In this document: positions 8,552-16,571 of the stretch, piece by piece | Layout: each line of letters begins with the position of its first letter | Numbering within the stretch: position 1 is the stretch's first letter | Assembly: GCF_958301595.1 (NCBI RefSeq) | Contig: NZ_CATQJU010000001.1 | Location: forward strand, 434,001-498,000 | DNA: 64,000 nucleotides | DNA from: Porphyromonas vaginalis | GTDB lineage: Bacteria; Bacteroidota; Bacteroidia; Bacteroidales; Porphyromonadaceae | Direction: 5' to 3' | Notes under the pieces: model-generated | The model's input: only the letters and a program-made list of their open reading frames with translations | Told to the model about the DNA's origin: nothing | Database searches by the model: none | Program-made: the position numbers and the translations under genes

Positions 8552-9265
8552 ATGCAGTACACCTTCCAGCGAAACAGTGACCAGGCTCCCGCTCGCCAAC
8601 TCATCATATACTTCTGCGGATGGGGCATGACGCCTGCCACGGTCTCACACCTGACCTTGCCTGACCAGTGCGACTTACTCGCACTGTACGACTATCGCTC
8701 CCTCGAGCTGAGCAACGATCTCGCAGACTTACCCTGGGACTCCTACCAGGCGGTCTCCATCGTAGCCTGGTCGCTAGGTGTCTGGGCTGCCGAGCAGGTT
8801 GTGCCGCACTGGTCTATACTACCCAGCGCACGGCGTCTGATAGCGGTCGCTGGCTCGCCCTACCCTATGCACGACCAGTGGGGTATACCCAGAGCGATCT
8901 TTATAGGAACGCTAGAAGGACTAACCGACGAAAACCGCCAGCGCTTCAACCGCCGTATGTGTGGCGGCAAGCGATACAAGCAGCTCTACGACATCCTCTC
9001 CGAGCGGGCCACCACAGAGCTTCGCGACGAACTGCAAGCGGTCTACGACAGTCTAGCCACTTCTGAAGAGCCCGAGACAACGCCCCACACTCGCCTAGCG
9101 TGGGATCTGGCGATCATCGGAGAGCGCGATCAGATCTTCCCTGCGAAAAACCTCTCCACGCTATGGGAGGCAGTCCATGTCCCCACCCTACTACTCCCCG
9201 ACGGGTACCACTATCTCTTTGACCTATGGCACTCGTGGAGAGAGCTGTGGACAGGCATCGAGTAA
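8552..9265 (+). CDS. bioG: Pimeloyl-ACP methyl ester esterase, BioG type
   Basis: 237 residues of the DUF452/BioG family, an alpha/beta hydrolase that removes the methyl ester from pimeloyl-ACP methyl ester and so ends the fatty-acid-synthase phase of pimelate synthesis. Visible marks are the N-terminal LIIYFCGWGMTP, the nucleophile elbow VAWSLGVWAAEQ (Ser), AGSPYPMHDQWGIP, and near the C-terminus GERDQIFP (Asp) and GYHYLFDLW (His). Its position between bioF and bioC supports the call. BioG replaces BioH in many bacteria, including Bacteroidota. Confidence 0.9.
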   Translation: MQYTFQRNSDQAPARQLIIYFCGWGMTPATVSHLTLPDQCDLLALYDYRSLELSNDLADLPWDSYQAVSIVAWSLGVWAAEQVVPHWSILPSARRLIAVAGSPYPMHDQWGIPRAIFIGTLEGLTDENRQRFNRRMCGGKRYKQLYDILSERATTELRDELQAVYDSLATSEEPETTPHTRLAWDLAIIGERDQIFPAKNLSTLWEAVHVPTLLLPDGYHYLFDLWHSWRELWTGIE

Positions 9266-9305
9266 ACCAGTGAGTCCTACCATTCATCCACCCCACCCAG
9301 CATCT

Positions 9306-10079
9306 ATGACCTCTCTCGCCCATCAGTTCGACCGTGCAGCAGCCCATTACAACGAGGCAGCCGAGCCACAGCGACTCGTCATCGATCGGCTCGTGCAGCT
9401 ACTTGAAGAGCATCTACCTAAGGCAAAGCGTCACTTTGCTCATGCCTTTGAGATGGGTACGGGCTCTGGTCTACTGACGAAGCGTATAGATCAGCTCGTA
9501 GAGGTCGACCATTGGACCCTCGCCGACCTATCCCCAGCACTCCTAGCTCAGGTTCCTAAACTGAGAGACCCGCACCCCGAGCTACGTGTGGGAGACGCTT
9601 CCGAGCTCTCTCTAGAGGGGCTCGGTGTCGATCTCTTTGTCTCCAGTAGCGCCATACAGTGGCTCGCCGACCCATGCGCCTACTTAGCGCGCACCATCCA
9701 CGAGCTCTCAGCACGGGCTACCGTAGCCGTCAGCACCTTCGGCCCAGACAACCTCCTCGAGCTACGACAGCTCACAGGGCAAGGACTACACTACCCCTCG
9801 CTAGCCAACTGGCACAGCACGCTGCAGGAGCTTGGCTACTCCTACGAGATCCATGCGGAGCAACTCGTCATCCCCTTTGCCGATCCTCTAGCCGTATTAC
9901 AACATCTGCGCCATACCGGCACAGCACAGCTACCCAATGCGCCGCAACAAATACACACATCGAGGCAGCTCAGAGACTTTACGAATAAATATATTGCTAA
10001 CTTTGCAGACGAGTCAGGTCGAGTCACACTCACCTTTCACCCGGTCTATGTCATCATCAACAAACAACCTATAATATGA
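9306..10079 (+). CDS. bioC: Malonyl-ACP O-methyltransferase BioC
   Basis: 257 residues from the ATG at 9306 (MTSLAHQFDRAAAHYNEAAEPQ), the usual BioC N-terminus; the longer frame from 9177 would overlap bioG for 89 bases and is rejected. SAM-dependent methyltransferase that caps malonyl-ACP so that it can enter fatty acid synthesis as a disguised primer. Motif I is FEMGTGSGLLTKRI, followed by ADLSPALLAQ, the LRVGDASEL acidic motif and LFVSSSAIQWLADP (the BioC SNxxxQW equivalent). It overlaps the next gene by 4 bases (ATGA). Confidence 0.92.
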   Translation: MTSLAHQFDRAAAHYNEAAEPQRLVIDRLVQLLEEHLPKAKRHFAHAFEMGTGSGLLTKRIDQLVEVDHWTLADLSPALLAQVPKLRDPHPELRVGDASELSLEGLGVDLFVSSSAIQWLADPCAYLARTIHELSARATVAVSTFGPDNLLELRQLTGQGLHYPSLANWHSTLQELGYSYEIHAEQLVIPFADPLAVLQHLRHTGTAQLPNAPQQIHTSRQLRDFTNKYIANFADESGRVTLTFHPVYVIINKQPII

Positions 10080-11104
10080 AACGAACTCTATCCCTCTCCT
10101 CTCTGCTGGTCGTACTAGGCTCGCTCTTAGTGCTAAGCAGCTGTAATCGCGACAAGAAGACGACGCTACAGCTCCACGGGCTCGAGGGCAATCTATCTGG
10201 TCTGACAGCTTATCTCTACGACGAGGCTGACCCTAAGATGCCGATCGACAGTATTGTCATCCAGGACACAGTCGCCAGCCTGTCTCTAGACAACCTGCAG
10301 AAAGGGTACCTCTACCTCCTCTCTTGTGAGGGTACGCAGCTCAACGCTCAGTTTGTCTACGAGGGGACCTCTCTAGACTACAACCTCAGCGATGGACGAG
10401 TCAGTGGCTCTCCCGCCAACGATGCGTGCAACGCCTTCGAGCAAGACATTATGGTCATCATGCAGGCCGACTCTATCGATCGGGCTGCTGGTCAGGAGAT
10501 AGTCCGTAAGTATGTTGCAGAGCAAAAAGACAACCCCCTCGTACTACGTGCTATGCAGTATGCTATGTACCTCTTTGACGACCTCTCTGAGTTTCAACAG
10601 CCTCTTGAGGAGATGGGCGAAAACGTCAAGCGACTCCCAAGCTATACCTCGCTAAAAGAGCTGATCCAAGGGATGATCAATACGAAAGCCGGCAAGCCCT
10701 TTGCAGACTTTTCGGGCATCACCACAGATGGTGAGCAGGTCAAGCTTTCAGACTACGTCGGTCAGGGGCAGTATGCGCTCGTTGACTTCTGGGCCTCTTG
10801 GTGTGGTCCTTGCCGTCACGAGATACCCACGCTCATCCAGATGCACAAGAAGTACAAGGACAAGGGTCTGCTCGTACTCGGTGTCGGTGTATGGGAGGAT
10901 AGCCACGAGACCCATCTACAGGCTGTCAAGGAGCTACAGATCCCCTACCCACAGATCTACGATGAGCAAAACAATCACGCTACCTCACTGTACGGCATCA
11001 TGGGTATCCCTCAGATTATGCTCATAGGGCCTGACGGAGTCATTATGCAGCGCGATCTTCGCGGAGAGCAGATCGATCAGATACTCAGCGAGATATACAA
11101 GTAG
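10076..11104 (+). CDS. TlpA/ResA-like thioredoxin-fold lipoprotein
   Basis: 342 residues. Lipoprotein signal with lipobox LLVLSSC (Cys about residue 23). The middle part resembles the DUF4369 beta domain common ahead of Bacteroidota thioredoxins (ANLYDEADPKMPIDSIVIQD-like region). The C-terminal thioredoxin-like domain starts near GKPFADFSGITTDG and holds the redox motif ASWCGPCRHEIP and the cis-Pro loop GIMGIPQIMLI. It probably reduces or exchanges disulfides in the periplasm. It overlaps bioC by 4 bases, yet has no known role in biotin synthesis; co-transcription may be incidental. No terminator was found before ffs. Confidence 0.88.
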   Translation: MKRTLSLSSLLVVLGSLLVLSSCNRDKKTTLQLHGLEGNLSGLTAYLYDEADPKMPIDSIVIQDTVASLSLDNLQKGYLYLLSCEGTQLNAQFVYEGTSLDYNLSDGRVSGSPANDACNAFEQDIMVIMQADSIDRAAGQEIVRKYVAEQKDNPLVLRAMQYAMYLFDDLSEFQQPLEEMGENVKRLPSYTSLKELIQGMINTKAGKPFADFSGITTDGEQVKLSDYVGQGQYALVDFWASWCGPCRHEIPTLIQMHKKYKDKGLLVLGVGVWEDSHETHLQAVKELQIPYPQIYDEQNNHATSLYGIMGIPQIMLIGPDGVIMQRDLRGEQIDQILSEIYK

Positions 11105-11139
11105 TCGACAGACTCTCACGCAAATAAGGTCCGGCAAGA

Positions 11140-11170
11140 CTTGCATATTAAGAAAATTGTCGTACCTTTG
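11140..11170 (+). promoter_or_regulatory. Promoter of the SRP RNA gene
   Basis: CTTG at 11140-11143 and TACCTTTG at 11163-11170, 19 bases apart, a good Bacteroidota sigma-ABfr promoter. Transcription should begin close to 11177, exactly where the SRP RNA stem begins. Confidence 0.8.
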
Positions 11171-11176
11171 TGATCC

Positions 11177-11272
11177 GGGCGAGTGCCACACGGCCAGCTC
11201 CCTGTGAATCCCCCAGGGCTTGACCGCAGCAAGGGTAGCGGGTTGTAGCGGCGCGATGTGGATTGCTCGCCC
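11177..11272 (+). ncRNA. ffs: Signal recognition particle RNA (4.5S type)
   Basis: 96 nt closed by GGGCGAG / CTCGCCC. The apical part has the conserved SRP domain IV pattern: CCAGGGCTTGACCGCAGCAAGGG with the GCAGCAAGGG asymmetric loop and tetraloop region (here quoted only in part: TTGACCGCAGCAAGGG). It binds Ffh and targets nascent inner-membrane proteins. The 3' end is followed by TTTT and, only four bases later, tRNA-Thr, so both may be processed from one transcript. Confidence 0.85.
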
Positions 11273-11276
11273 TTTT

Positions 11277-11349
11277 GCCTCTTTAGCTCAGTTGGTAGAG
11301 CACGTGATTTGTAATCTCGGGGTCGTTGGTTCGAGTCCGACAAGAGGCT
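11277..11349 (+). tRNA. tRNA-Thr (anticodon TGT)
   Basis: 73 nt cloverleaf. Acceptor GCCTCTT / AAGAGGC, D arm GCTCAGTTGGTAGAGC, anticodon loop TTTGTAA (anticodon TGT), T arm GTTGGTTCGAGTCCGAC, discriminator T. The anticodon stem has one T-T mismatch. CCA is not encoded. Confidence 0.95.
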
Positions 11350-11388
11350 CTCTCACAAGGCTAGTCCTAGAGACCATATCTACAATTG

Positions 11389-11428
11389 ACGAGCAGATTG
11401 CTAAGCTTAGCAGTCTGCTCGTTTTTTC
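11389..11428 (+). terminator. Intrinsic terminator after ffs-tRNA-Thr
   Basis: Arms ACGAGCAGA / TCTGCTCGT with inner TTGCTAAGCTTAGCAG that also folds, then TTTTTT. The T tract runs straight into the next promoter box. Confidence 0.9.
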
Positions 11429-11429
11429 G

Positions 11430-11437
11430 TACCTTTG
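11430..11437 (+). promoter_or_regulatory. -7 box of the L,D-transpeptidase gene
   Basis: TACCTTTG right after the terminator's T run; the predicted start of transcription near 11443 decides against any start codon upstream of it. Confidence 0.65.
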
Positions 11438-11463
11438 GCACGTTAATGAGCCTTTTACTAGAT

Positions 11464-12240
11464 ATGCATACGCTTCACAGCTCTTCACTTAGATGGTTGA
11501 TAATCTTGATGATACTCGTGCCTAGCTACGTAGCTGGGTCTGATGTCTCGCTGTGGGACATACCGCCTACGGGACACCGTGTGACGGTCGTACCTACCTC
11601 TGCAGAGCGACAGCAGATCAATCAGCTCTACCAGCAGATGGGACTGGAGGGGAGGCTCTCGTTTGAGGCTTTTAGTCTTGGCGTGCGGGGATACAATCAG
11701 ATCTCAAACAAGCATCGCTCACGGCTCACCATTGTGGACTTCTCCAAGCCCTCGACTCAGGAGCGTATGTTTGTCATCGATATGGAGCAGGGTAAGCTCC
11801 TCTACGCTACGCTCTGTGCGCATGGACGTGGTAGCGGGGAGAACTACGCTACCTCTTTTTCCAATCAACCGAACTCTCATCAGAGCTCTCTGGGCTTCTA
11901 CCTAACCAATGAGACTTACAGCGGGAGCAACGGCTACTCGCTACGTCTTGACGGGCTGGAGCGTGGGTACAACGATCAGGCACGGGCTCGTGCTATCGTC
12001 GTACATGGTGCCGCTTATGTCAATGATCAGATCATCCGACAGGGACGTCTCGGGCGTAGCTACGGTTGCCCCGCAGTGCCTCGTGCACTGGCGCGTCCGA
12101 TCATCGATGCGATCAAGGGGGGCAGCGTCCTATACATCTACGCCAATCGTCCTGACTACCTCGCCCAGAGCATGGTGCCACGCTCCGAGAAGGAGCCTGC
12201 CATCGCCGATCAGGATAGTCGCACGCAGCTGATCAACTAG
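11464..12240 (+). CDS. Murein L,D-transpeptidase catalytic domain protein (YkuD_2 type)
   Basis: 258 residues from the ATG at 11464 (MHTLHSSSLRWLIILMILVPSYV, a plausible signal peptide); the ATG at 11446 is possible, but would leave almost no leader after the promoter at 11430. The body carries the L,D-transpeptidase pattern: VIDMEQGKLLYATLCAHG, AIVVHGAAYVN (His) and GRSYGCPAVP with the nucleophile Cys. It is likely a periplasmic enzyme that cross-links peptidoglycan or acts as a carboxypeptidase. Its stop codon TAG overlaps the stop codon of the convergent gene on the other strand within the four bases CTAG. Confidence 0.85.
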   Translation: MHTLHSSSLRWLIILMILVPSYVAGSDVSLWDIPPTGHRVTVVPTSAERQQINQLYQQMGLEGRLSFEAFSLGVRGYNQISNKHRSRLTIVDFSKPSTQERMFVIDMEQGKLLYATLCAHGRGSGENYATSFSNQPNSHQSSLGFYLTNETYSGSNGYSLRLDGLERGYNDQARARAIVVHGAAYVNDQIIRQGRLGRSYGCPAVPRALARPIIDAIKGGSVLYIYANRPDYLAQSMVPRSEKEPAIADQDSRTQLIN

Positions 12241-13865
12241 CTCAGCGTCATCATCTGACGGTAAGCCTCTATATAATAGTTGTAATAGTGTGCCCAAAGT
12301 GCTTGGGAGGCTGTCTGCCGAGCTTGCTTGTAGCACGCCTTCGGGAGTCCTGCGGTAGCTTGCTCTAGGATCGTCGCCAGTGCCTTTGTCACAAAGGCGT
12401 CGTCATGATCACGACGCGGGATGACCTGCACGCCGTGCTGCAGGCTGTCTGTAGCAGGCTCGCCATAGAGCTCTAGGATCGCTTGCCCAAAGCCAGACAA
12501 GTCGGTCGTCACCGTCGGTACGCCATAGGCGATGCTCTCCAGCGGCGTGTAGCCCCACGGCTCATAGTACGAGGGGAAAAGGGTCAGATCGAGGGCACTC
12601 AGCAGATCATAATAAGGAAGGTCTAGGATGCCGTCATGACCATCGAGGTAGGTGGGCACGAAGATCGGATAGATGTGCTGCGCTGTCGCTCCTCTCTCGA
12701 GGAGTGCGCCGAGGCGTCCGGCGAGGGTGTCCTCCCGCAAGTTGTGTAGCCAATGCGTTAAGTAAGGATACTGTAACGGGGTGATACCGCTCTCTGGGTC
12801 GGTATCACTGAGCAGATAGGCGAGGTCGGCTCTAGGCTCGGCAACCCAAGCGGGAATGAAGAAGTAAAGGATGAGGTCAGACGAAAGCTTCGCTTGCTGC
12901 TGGAGGAGGCTCTCGAGCGAGGCAACGATGAGGTCGATTCCTTTGTTGCGATACTCGTAGCGTCCTGAGGTAGCGACGAGCGTCGTGCGCTCAGGGTCAA
13001 AGGTTTTGCCATAAAGCCGGCTGGCCGCGTCTATTAGTCGCTGGCGAGCTTTCGTCTTAAAGCGACTTGTGGCCAATGCGTGGAAGCCATTCGGCAAGAC
13101 CACCGGCGTACGCTCCAAAAGCTGTGTACACTCCAGAGCGGTCACCTCGCTGACCGTCGCAAAGATGGTGGCGGTATGGGCGGCCGCCTTCTCTAGCGCA
13201 TGCTTCGCCTCGACATGCAGTTCGCTTGCCATCTGGTCTCCGTGATAGCCCGTGAAGTAGCGGTAGAGATCCTTGCCATTGCTACAGATAGAGCGCCCCA
13301 CGGTCGTAGCGTGGGTGATAAAGAGCGAGCGCAGGTCAGGCTGCTGCAGGTGATGATAGAGCAAGCCCATGCCGGTGATCCACTCATTATAAATAGCTAT
13401 CGGCTGACTCCCAGGCGATGCGAGCTGCGGAGTCACAGCGAGCAGTGTCGCGGCAGCTGCAAGGGCAAAGAGACAGGAGTCGTCGTAGTCGCCATAACCG
13501 AGGTCCGACTGGATGCCGTAGTGCTGCCACATGAGGTAGTAGAGCTGATCACGGACTATGACGAGCGGCTTGTAGTCCACGAGGATCGTTTGCGCTTCAC
13601 CCCCAGGCGTGAGCCAGTAGCCCTGCGTGATCGGTAGCTCCACGCCCAGTAGCGAGATGTGACTGGGCAGGGTGGTGCAAAAGGTCTTCGTGCGAAAGTC
13701 TACCATCTCCTCCATCGGTCGAAGACGAGGACCGACGAAAAGAACTTGCTCCGCCCCGTGGCGATGCATCATCTCGCCTGCTCGTGACGAGAGGACGGTG
13801 TAGATGCCACCCACCTTGTTGGCGACCTCCCACGACACCTCTGAGATAAAGTATGCGTCACTCAT
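12237..13865 (-). CDS. Glycogen synthase, GT3 (eukaryote-like) type
   Basis: 542 residues. Retaining glycosyltransferase of the GT3 glycogen synthase family. N-terminal sugar-nucleotide motif ISEVSWEVANKVGGIYTVL, where the Lys-Val-Gly-Gly is the donor-phosphate loop. C-terminal half has ALDLTLFPSYYEPWGYTPLESIAYGVPTVTTDLSGFG, the donor-binding EPWGYTPLES motif. Bacteroidota commonly carry this type for glycogen storage. The start overlaps the upstream gene by 8 bases, and it is the last of a five-gene minus-strand unit starting at 17930. Confidence 0.92.
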   Translation of the reverse strand: MSDAYFISEVSWEVANKVGGIYTVLSSRAGEMMHRHGAEQVLFVGPRLRPMEEMVDFRTKTFCTTLPSHISLLGVELPITQGYWLTPGGEAQTILVDYKPLVIVRDQLYYLMWQHYGIQSDLGYGDYDDSCLFALAAAATLLAVTPQLASPGSQPIAIYNEWITGMGLLYHHLQQPDLRSLFITHATTVGRSICSNGKDLYRYFTGYHGDQMASELHVEAKHALEKAAAHTATIFATVSEVTALECTQLLERTPVVLPNGFHALATSRFKTKARQRLIDAASRLYGKTFDPERTTLVATSGRYEYRNKGIDLIVASLESLLQQQAKLSSDLILYFFIPAWVAEPRADLAYLLSDTDPESGITPLQYPYLTHWLHNLREDTLAGRLGALLERGATAQHIYPIFVPTYLDGHDGILDLPYYDLLSALDLTLFPSYYEPWGYTPLESIAYGVPTVTTDLSGFGQAILELYGEPATDSLQHGVQVIPRRDHDDAFVTKALATILEQATAGLPKACYKQARQTASQALWAHYYNYYIEAYRQMMTLS

Positions 13866-14454
13866 TGCTTGCAGTGCGCTCTTCTAATGTAACCAGCAGA
13901 TCATACGCCACACGGCGACAATGCATCGGTAGCTTTTCGGCAGAAACATACGACTCCAAAGCCTCCGTCAGTTTCTCAGGCACAGGCTTGTCAGGCTGTC
14001 GCTTCGTATAGTTTGCGATGGTCAGGAGCGCCACGTAGAGCCTCGACTCATCTGTAGCGTTGCTTAAGACAACCTCCTCCGCCCAGCGAATGGCTAGTGG
14101 CGCGTATGATAGGAGGTTAAAGGCGAGCTGCTCCTGTAGCTCCACATTGGTTGCCTTCTCGAGGAAAGCCGCTACGTCTTGCTCCGTAAGTTCCTCACGG
14201 GGGAAGAGCATCGTGGAGAGGATCAGCAGCTCCCGCACGGAGGTGTCCCGCAGTGCCTCGGCAAGCTGTCGGGAGGGCTGGTACTGCGCAGCAAGCTCTA
14301 GGAGATAGCCACGTGTCCAGCCCCAGTTGTAGCGGTAGTCCAGTCCCGAATCCCGCATCGACTGCGCCACAGAGCCGTCCATGCATGTGCGGAGCGCAGC
14401 ACGTATGGTGGCAAGCTGTGAGGCGATCGTCTCGTCGTCTATCGAGTTAGGCAC
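13858..14454 (-). CDS. Uncharacterised alpha-helical protein (HEAT-like)
   Basis: 198 residues, almost wholly helical by composition, no signal peptide or membrane span. Segments such as [22 protein letters not shown] and [21 protein letters not shown] resemble the paired helices of HEAT/alkylation-repair-like proteins, so a DNA-alkylation-repair-like fold is possible but not shown. It is wedged between purine nucleoside phosphorylase and glycogen synthase with 8-base overlaps on both sides, which implies tight translational coupling. Function unknown. Confidence 0.75.
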   Translation of the reverse strand: MPNSIDDETIASQLATIRAALRTCMDGSVAQSMRDSGLDYRYNWGWTRGYLLELAAQYQPSRQLAEALRDTSVRELLILSTMLFPREELTEQDVAAFLEKATNVELQEQLAFNLLSYAPLAIRWAEEVVLSNATDESRLYVALLTIANYTKRQPDKPVPEKLTEALESYVSAEKLPMHCRRVAYDLLVTLEERTASNE

Positions 14455-15262
14455 GGGCTATGAGCTCTGCGATGAGGGCACCCATACGCTTGGAGGCGGC
14501 ATTGGCGGCGGCGACCACCTCGTCGCCATCGTTCGTGTAGTCTCCCTCGAAGTGCCACCCCTCATTGGTGATGACGGACATGCCGAAGACGCGGATACCC
14601 GCATGGCGAGCCACAATCACCTCAGGCGTCGTGCTCATGCCGACCGCATCAGCGCCGACCGTCTGCCAATACTTATACTCTGCGGGCGTCTCGTAGGAGG
14701 GACCCGTGAGGCTTACGTAGACACCCTTTTGGAGCGCCAGCTTTTGCTCCTGGGCGATGGTCTCAGCGAGCGCAATCAGTTCACGATCGTAAGCTCGCGT
14801 CATATCGGGGAAGCGGACCCCAAAGTTCTCATCGTTAGGACCAATGAGCGGATTGGGCAACATATTGATATGATCCCTGATGATCATCAGGTCACCCACG
14901 TGGAAGTTCGGGTTGATGCCGCCCGCAGCGTTGGAGACAATGAGGATCTCGATGCCGAGGAGCTTCATCACCCGCACTGGCAGCGTGACCACCTCCATCG
15001 GGTAGCCCTCGTAGTAGTGAAAGCGTCCCTGCATCGCCACGACGGGGACACCGCCCAGCGTGCCAGAGATGAAGTTACCCTTGTGCCCGATAGCGGTCGA
15101 GTGTGCGAAGTTGGGGATTTCGCTGTATGGGATGACGGTCGGGTTAGCGATCTCGTTGGCTAGATTGCCCAGGCCGCTACCTAGTATGATGCCCACGCGG
15201 GGCTGTGCCGCTATCTTGCTCTTGATATAGTCGGCTGCTTGCTGATATTTTTGAAAGTCCAT
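14447..15262 (-). CDS. punA: Purine nucleoside phosphorylase (PNP class I, inosine/guanosine type)
   Basis: 271 residues. Trimeric PNP that splits purine nucleosides with phosphate. Signatures are [15 protein letters not shown] (phosphate-binding Ser loop), the GHKGNFISG loop (His), [11 protein letters not shown] (family pattern), [10 protein letters not shown], and [20 protein letters not shown] with VITNEG (substrate Glu and Asn). The gene is 31 bases downstream of an adenosine-type deaminase, so the two could act in sequence: deamination, then phosphorolysis of the inosine-type product. Confidence 0.95.
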   Translation of the reverse strand: MDFQKYQQAADYIKSKIAAQPRVGIILGSGLGNLANEIANPTVIPYSEIPNFAHSTAIGHKGNFISGTLGGVPVVAMQGRFHYYEGYPMEVVTLPVRVMKLLGIEILIVSNAAGGINPNFHVGDLMIIRDHINMLPNPLIGPNDENFGVRFPDMTRAYDRELIALAETIAQEQKLALQKGVYVSLTGPSYETPAEYKYWQTVGADAVGMSTTPEVIVARHAGIRVFGMSVITNEGWHFEGDYTNDGDEVVAAANAASKRMGALIAELIARA

Positions 15263-15293
15263 AGTCTATGTTCGTTTGATAGTGAATAGGTCT

Positions 15294-16565
15294 TTACCCC
15301 TTACGGTGAAGTAGGTCGTGAGCCGTGCGACGAGCCATCTCAATGATGCGCTCCATGCCGACGATCTCACGGTCACGCATGAGGATTGCTCCGTCCACGA
15401 TAGTCGTCGAGACGATCGTCGAGGAGCCTGCGTAGACGAGATTAGAAGTAAGATTGTGACAAGGCACCATGCTCGGCGCCTTGAGGTCTATGAGACAAAG
15501 GTCGGCTAGGTAGCCCTCCTCGATGCGTCCGCCCTTGAGTCCCAGCATAGCGTAGCCCACCTCCGTTGCCGAGCGGTAGATGTCGGGAGCGCAGACCGCT
15601 GTCGGGTCGTAGCGCCACACCTTGCCCAGGAGCGAAGCCATACGCATAGCGATGTACATGTCTAGGTCGTTGCTCGAGGAGCAGCCGTCCGTACCAATAG
15701 CCACAGGGATGCCCCGCTCCTTCATCTCCTCGTAGCGGAAGCGCCCACCACTGGCCAGCTTCATATTGCTCGCCGGGTTGTGAACCAGTGTACAGCCGTG
15801 ACGTGCTAGGATGTCTAGCTCCTCATCGTCCAGCCATAAGCTGTGCGCCATGATGCAGCGTGGCGAGAGCGCATCGATCTGCTCCAGATAGCGGACAGGC
15901 GTCGTGCCATGCTCGGCAATACAATCCTTCACCTCACGCTCTGTCTCGGAGAGGTGCAGGTGAATGGGGATCTCATGCTCCTCGGCAAACTCCTTGGCAA
16001 AGTGCAACTGCTCACCCGAAACGGTGTAGATAGCGTGTGGTCCCACACTCCATCCGATCCGCTCAGGGAGCTCTGCAAAGAGCTGCTCATAGCGATAGCA
16101 ATTGTCGCGATCAAGCTGTGCCCGCTCGGCATCGCCACGATCGAAGAGCGTATAGCTCAGATTAGCTCTTATGCCTGTCTCTAGCACCGCACGAGCGGTC
16201 GCCTCAGGCGCTGTGTACATGTCGAGGAAGCAGGTCGTCCCGCTCTGGATCATCTCCACACAGCCGAGCAAAGCACCGACGTAGATATCCTCCTCCGTCA
16301 TGTGTGCCTCCACTGGCCAAATGTAATCCTCCAGCCACGTCTGCAACGGCAGGTCATCGCCATACCCCCTGAAGAGCGTCATGGCACAGTGTGTGTGTCC
16401 GTTGCAGAGTCCTGGCACGACCGCCTTGTCACGGCCGTCGAGGATGATCGTATCTTCATCGATCGGGAGCAGGTCCGTACCGATCTTGTCGATACGATTG
16501 TCCACGATCAAGAGATCTTGCGTCGCCCCTCCGATGAGCGACTCCTTAATTAGTATACTACTCAT
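15294..16565 (-). CDS. Amidohydrolase: 5'-methylthioadenosine/S-adenosylhomocysteine deaminase type
   Basis: 423 residues of the TRZ/ATZ/MtaD branch of the amidohydrolase superfamily. Metal ligands are visible in VPGLCNGHTHCAMTLFRG (HxH), HLHLSETEREV (His), CIMAHSLWLDDEE (His) and AIGTDGCSSSNDLDM (Asp). The N-terminal DLLIVDNRIDKIG segment is the usual small beta domain. The W..VE...T.ED motif region (WPVEAHMTEEDIYVG) is typical of MTA/SAH deaminases. It lies 6 bases after the dipeptidase gene and just ahead of PNP. Exact substrate is inferred. Confidence 0.88.
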   Translation of the reverse strand: MSSILIKESLIGGATQDLLIVDNRIDKIGTDLLPIDEDTIILDGRDKAVVPGLCNGHTHCAMTLFRGYGDDLPLQTWLEDYIWPVEAHMTEEDIYVGALLGCVEMIQSGTTCFLDMYTAPEATARAVLETGIRANLSYTLFDRGDAERAQLDRDNCYRYEQLFAELPERIGWSVGPHAIYTVSGEQLHFAKEFAEEHEIPIHLHLSETEREVKDCIAEHGTTPVRYLEQIDALSPRCIMAHSLWLDDEELDILARHGCTLVHNPASNMKLASGGRFRYEEMKERGIPVAIGTDGCSSSNDLDMYIAMRMASLLGKVWRYDPTAVCAPDIYRSATEVGYAMLGLKGGRIEEGYLADLCLIDLKAPSMVPCHNLTSNLVYAGSSTIVSTTIVDGAILMRDREIVGMERIIEMARRTAHDLLHRKG

Positions 16566-16571
16566 GCCCGT

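Noticed and set aside
9177-9305. Longer bioC start at 9177
   Set aside because: Would overlap bioG by 89 bases; the BioC N-terminus starts at 9306.
11386-11463. Longer L,D-transpeptidase frame from TTG at 11386
   Set aside because: Runs through the tRNA terminator and the gene's own promoter.
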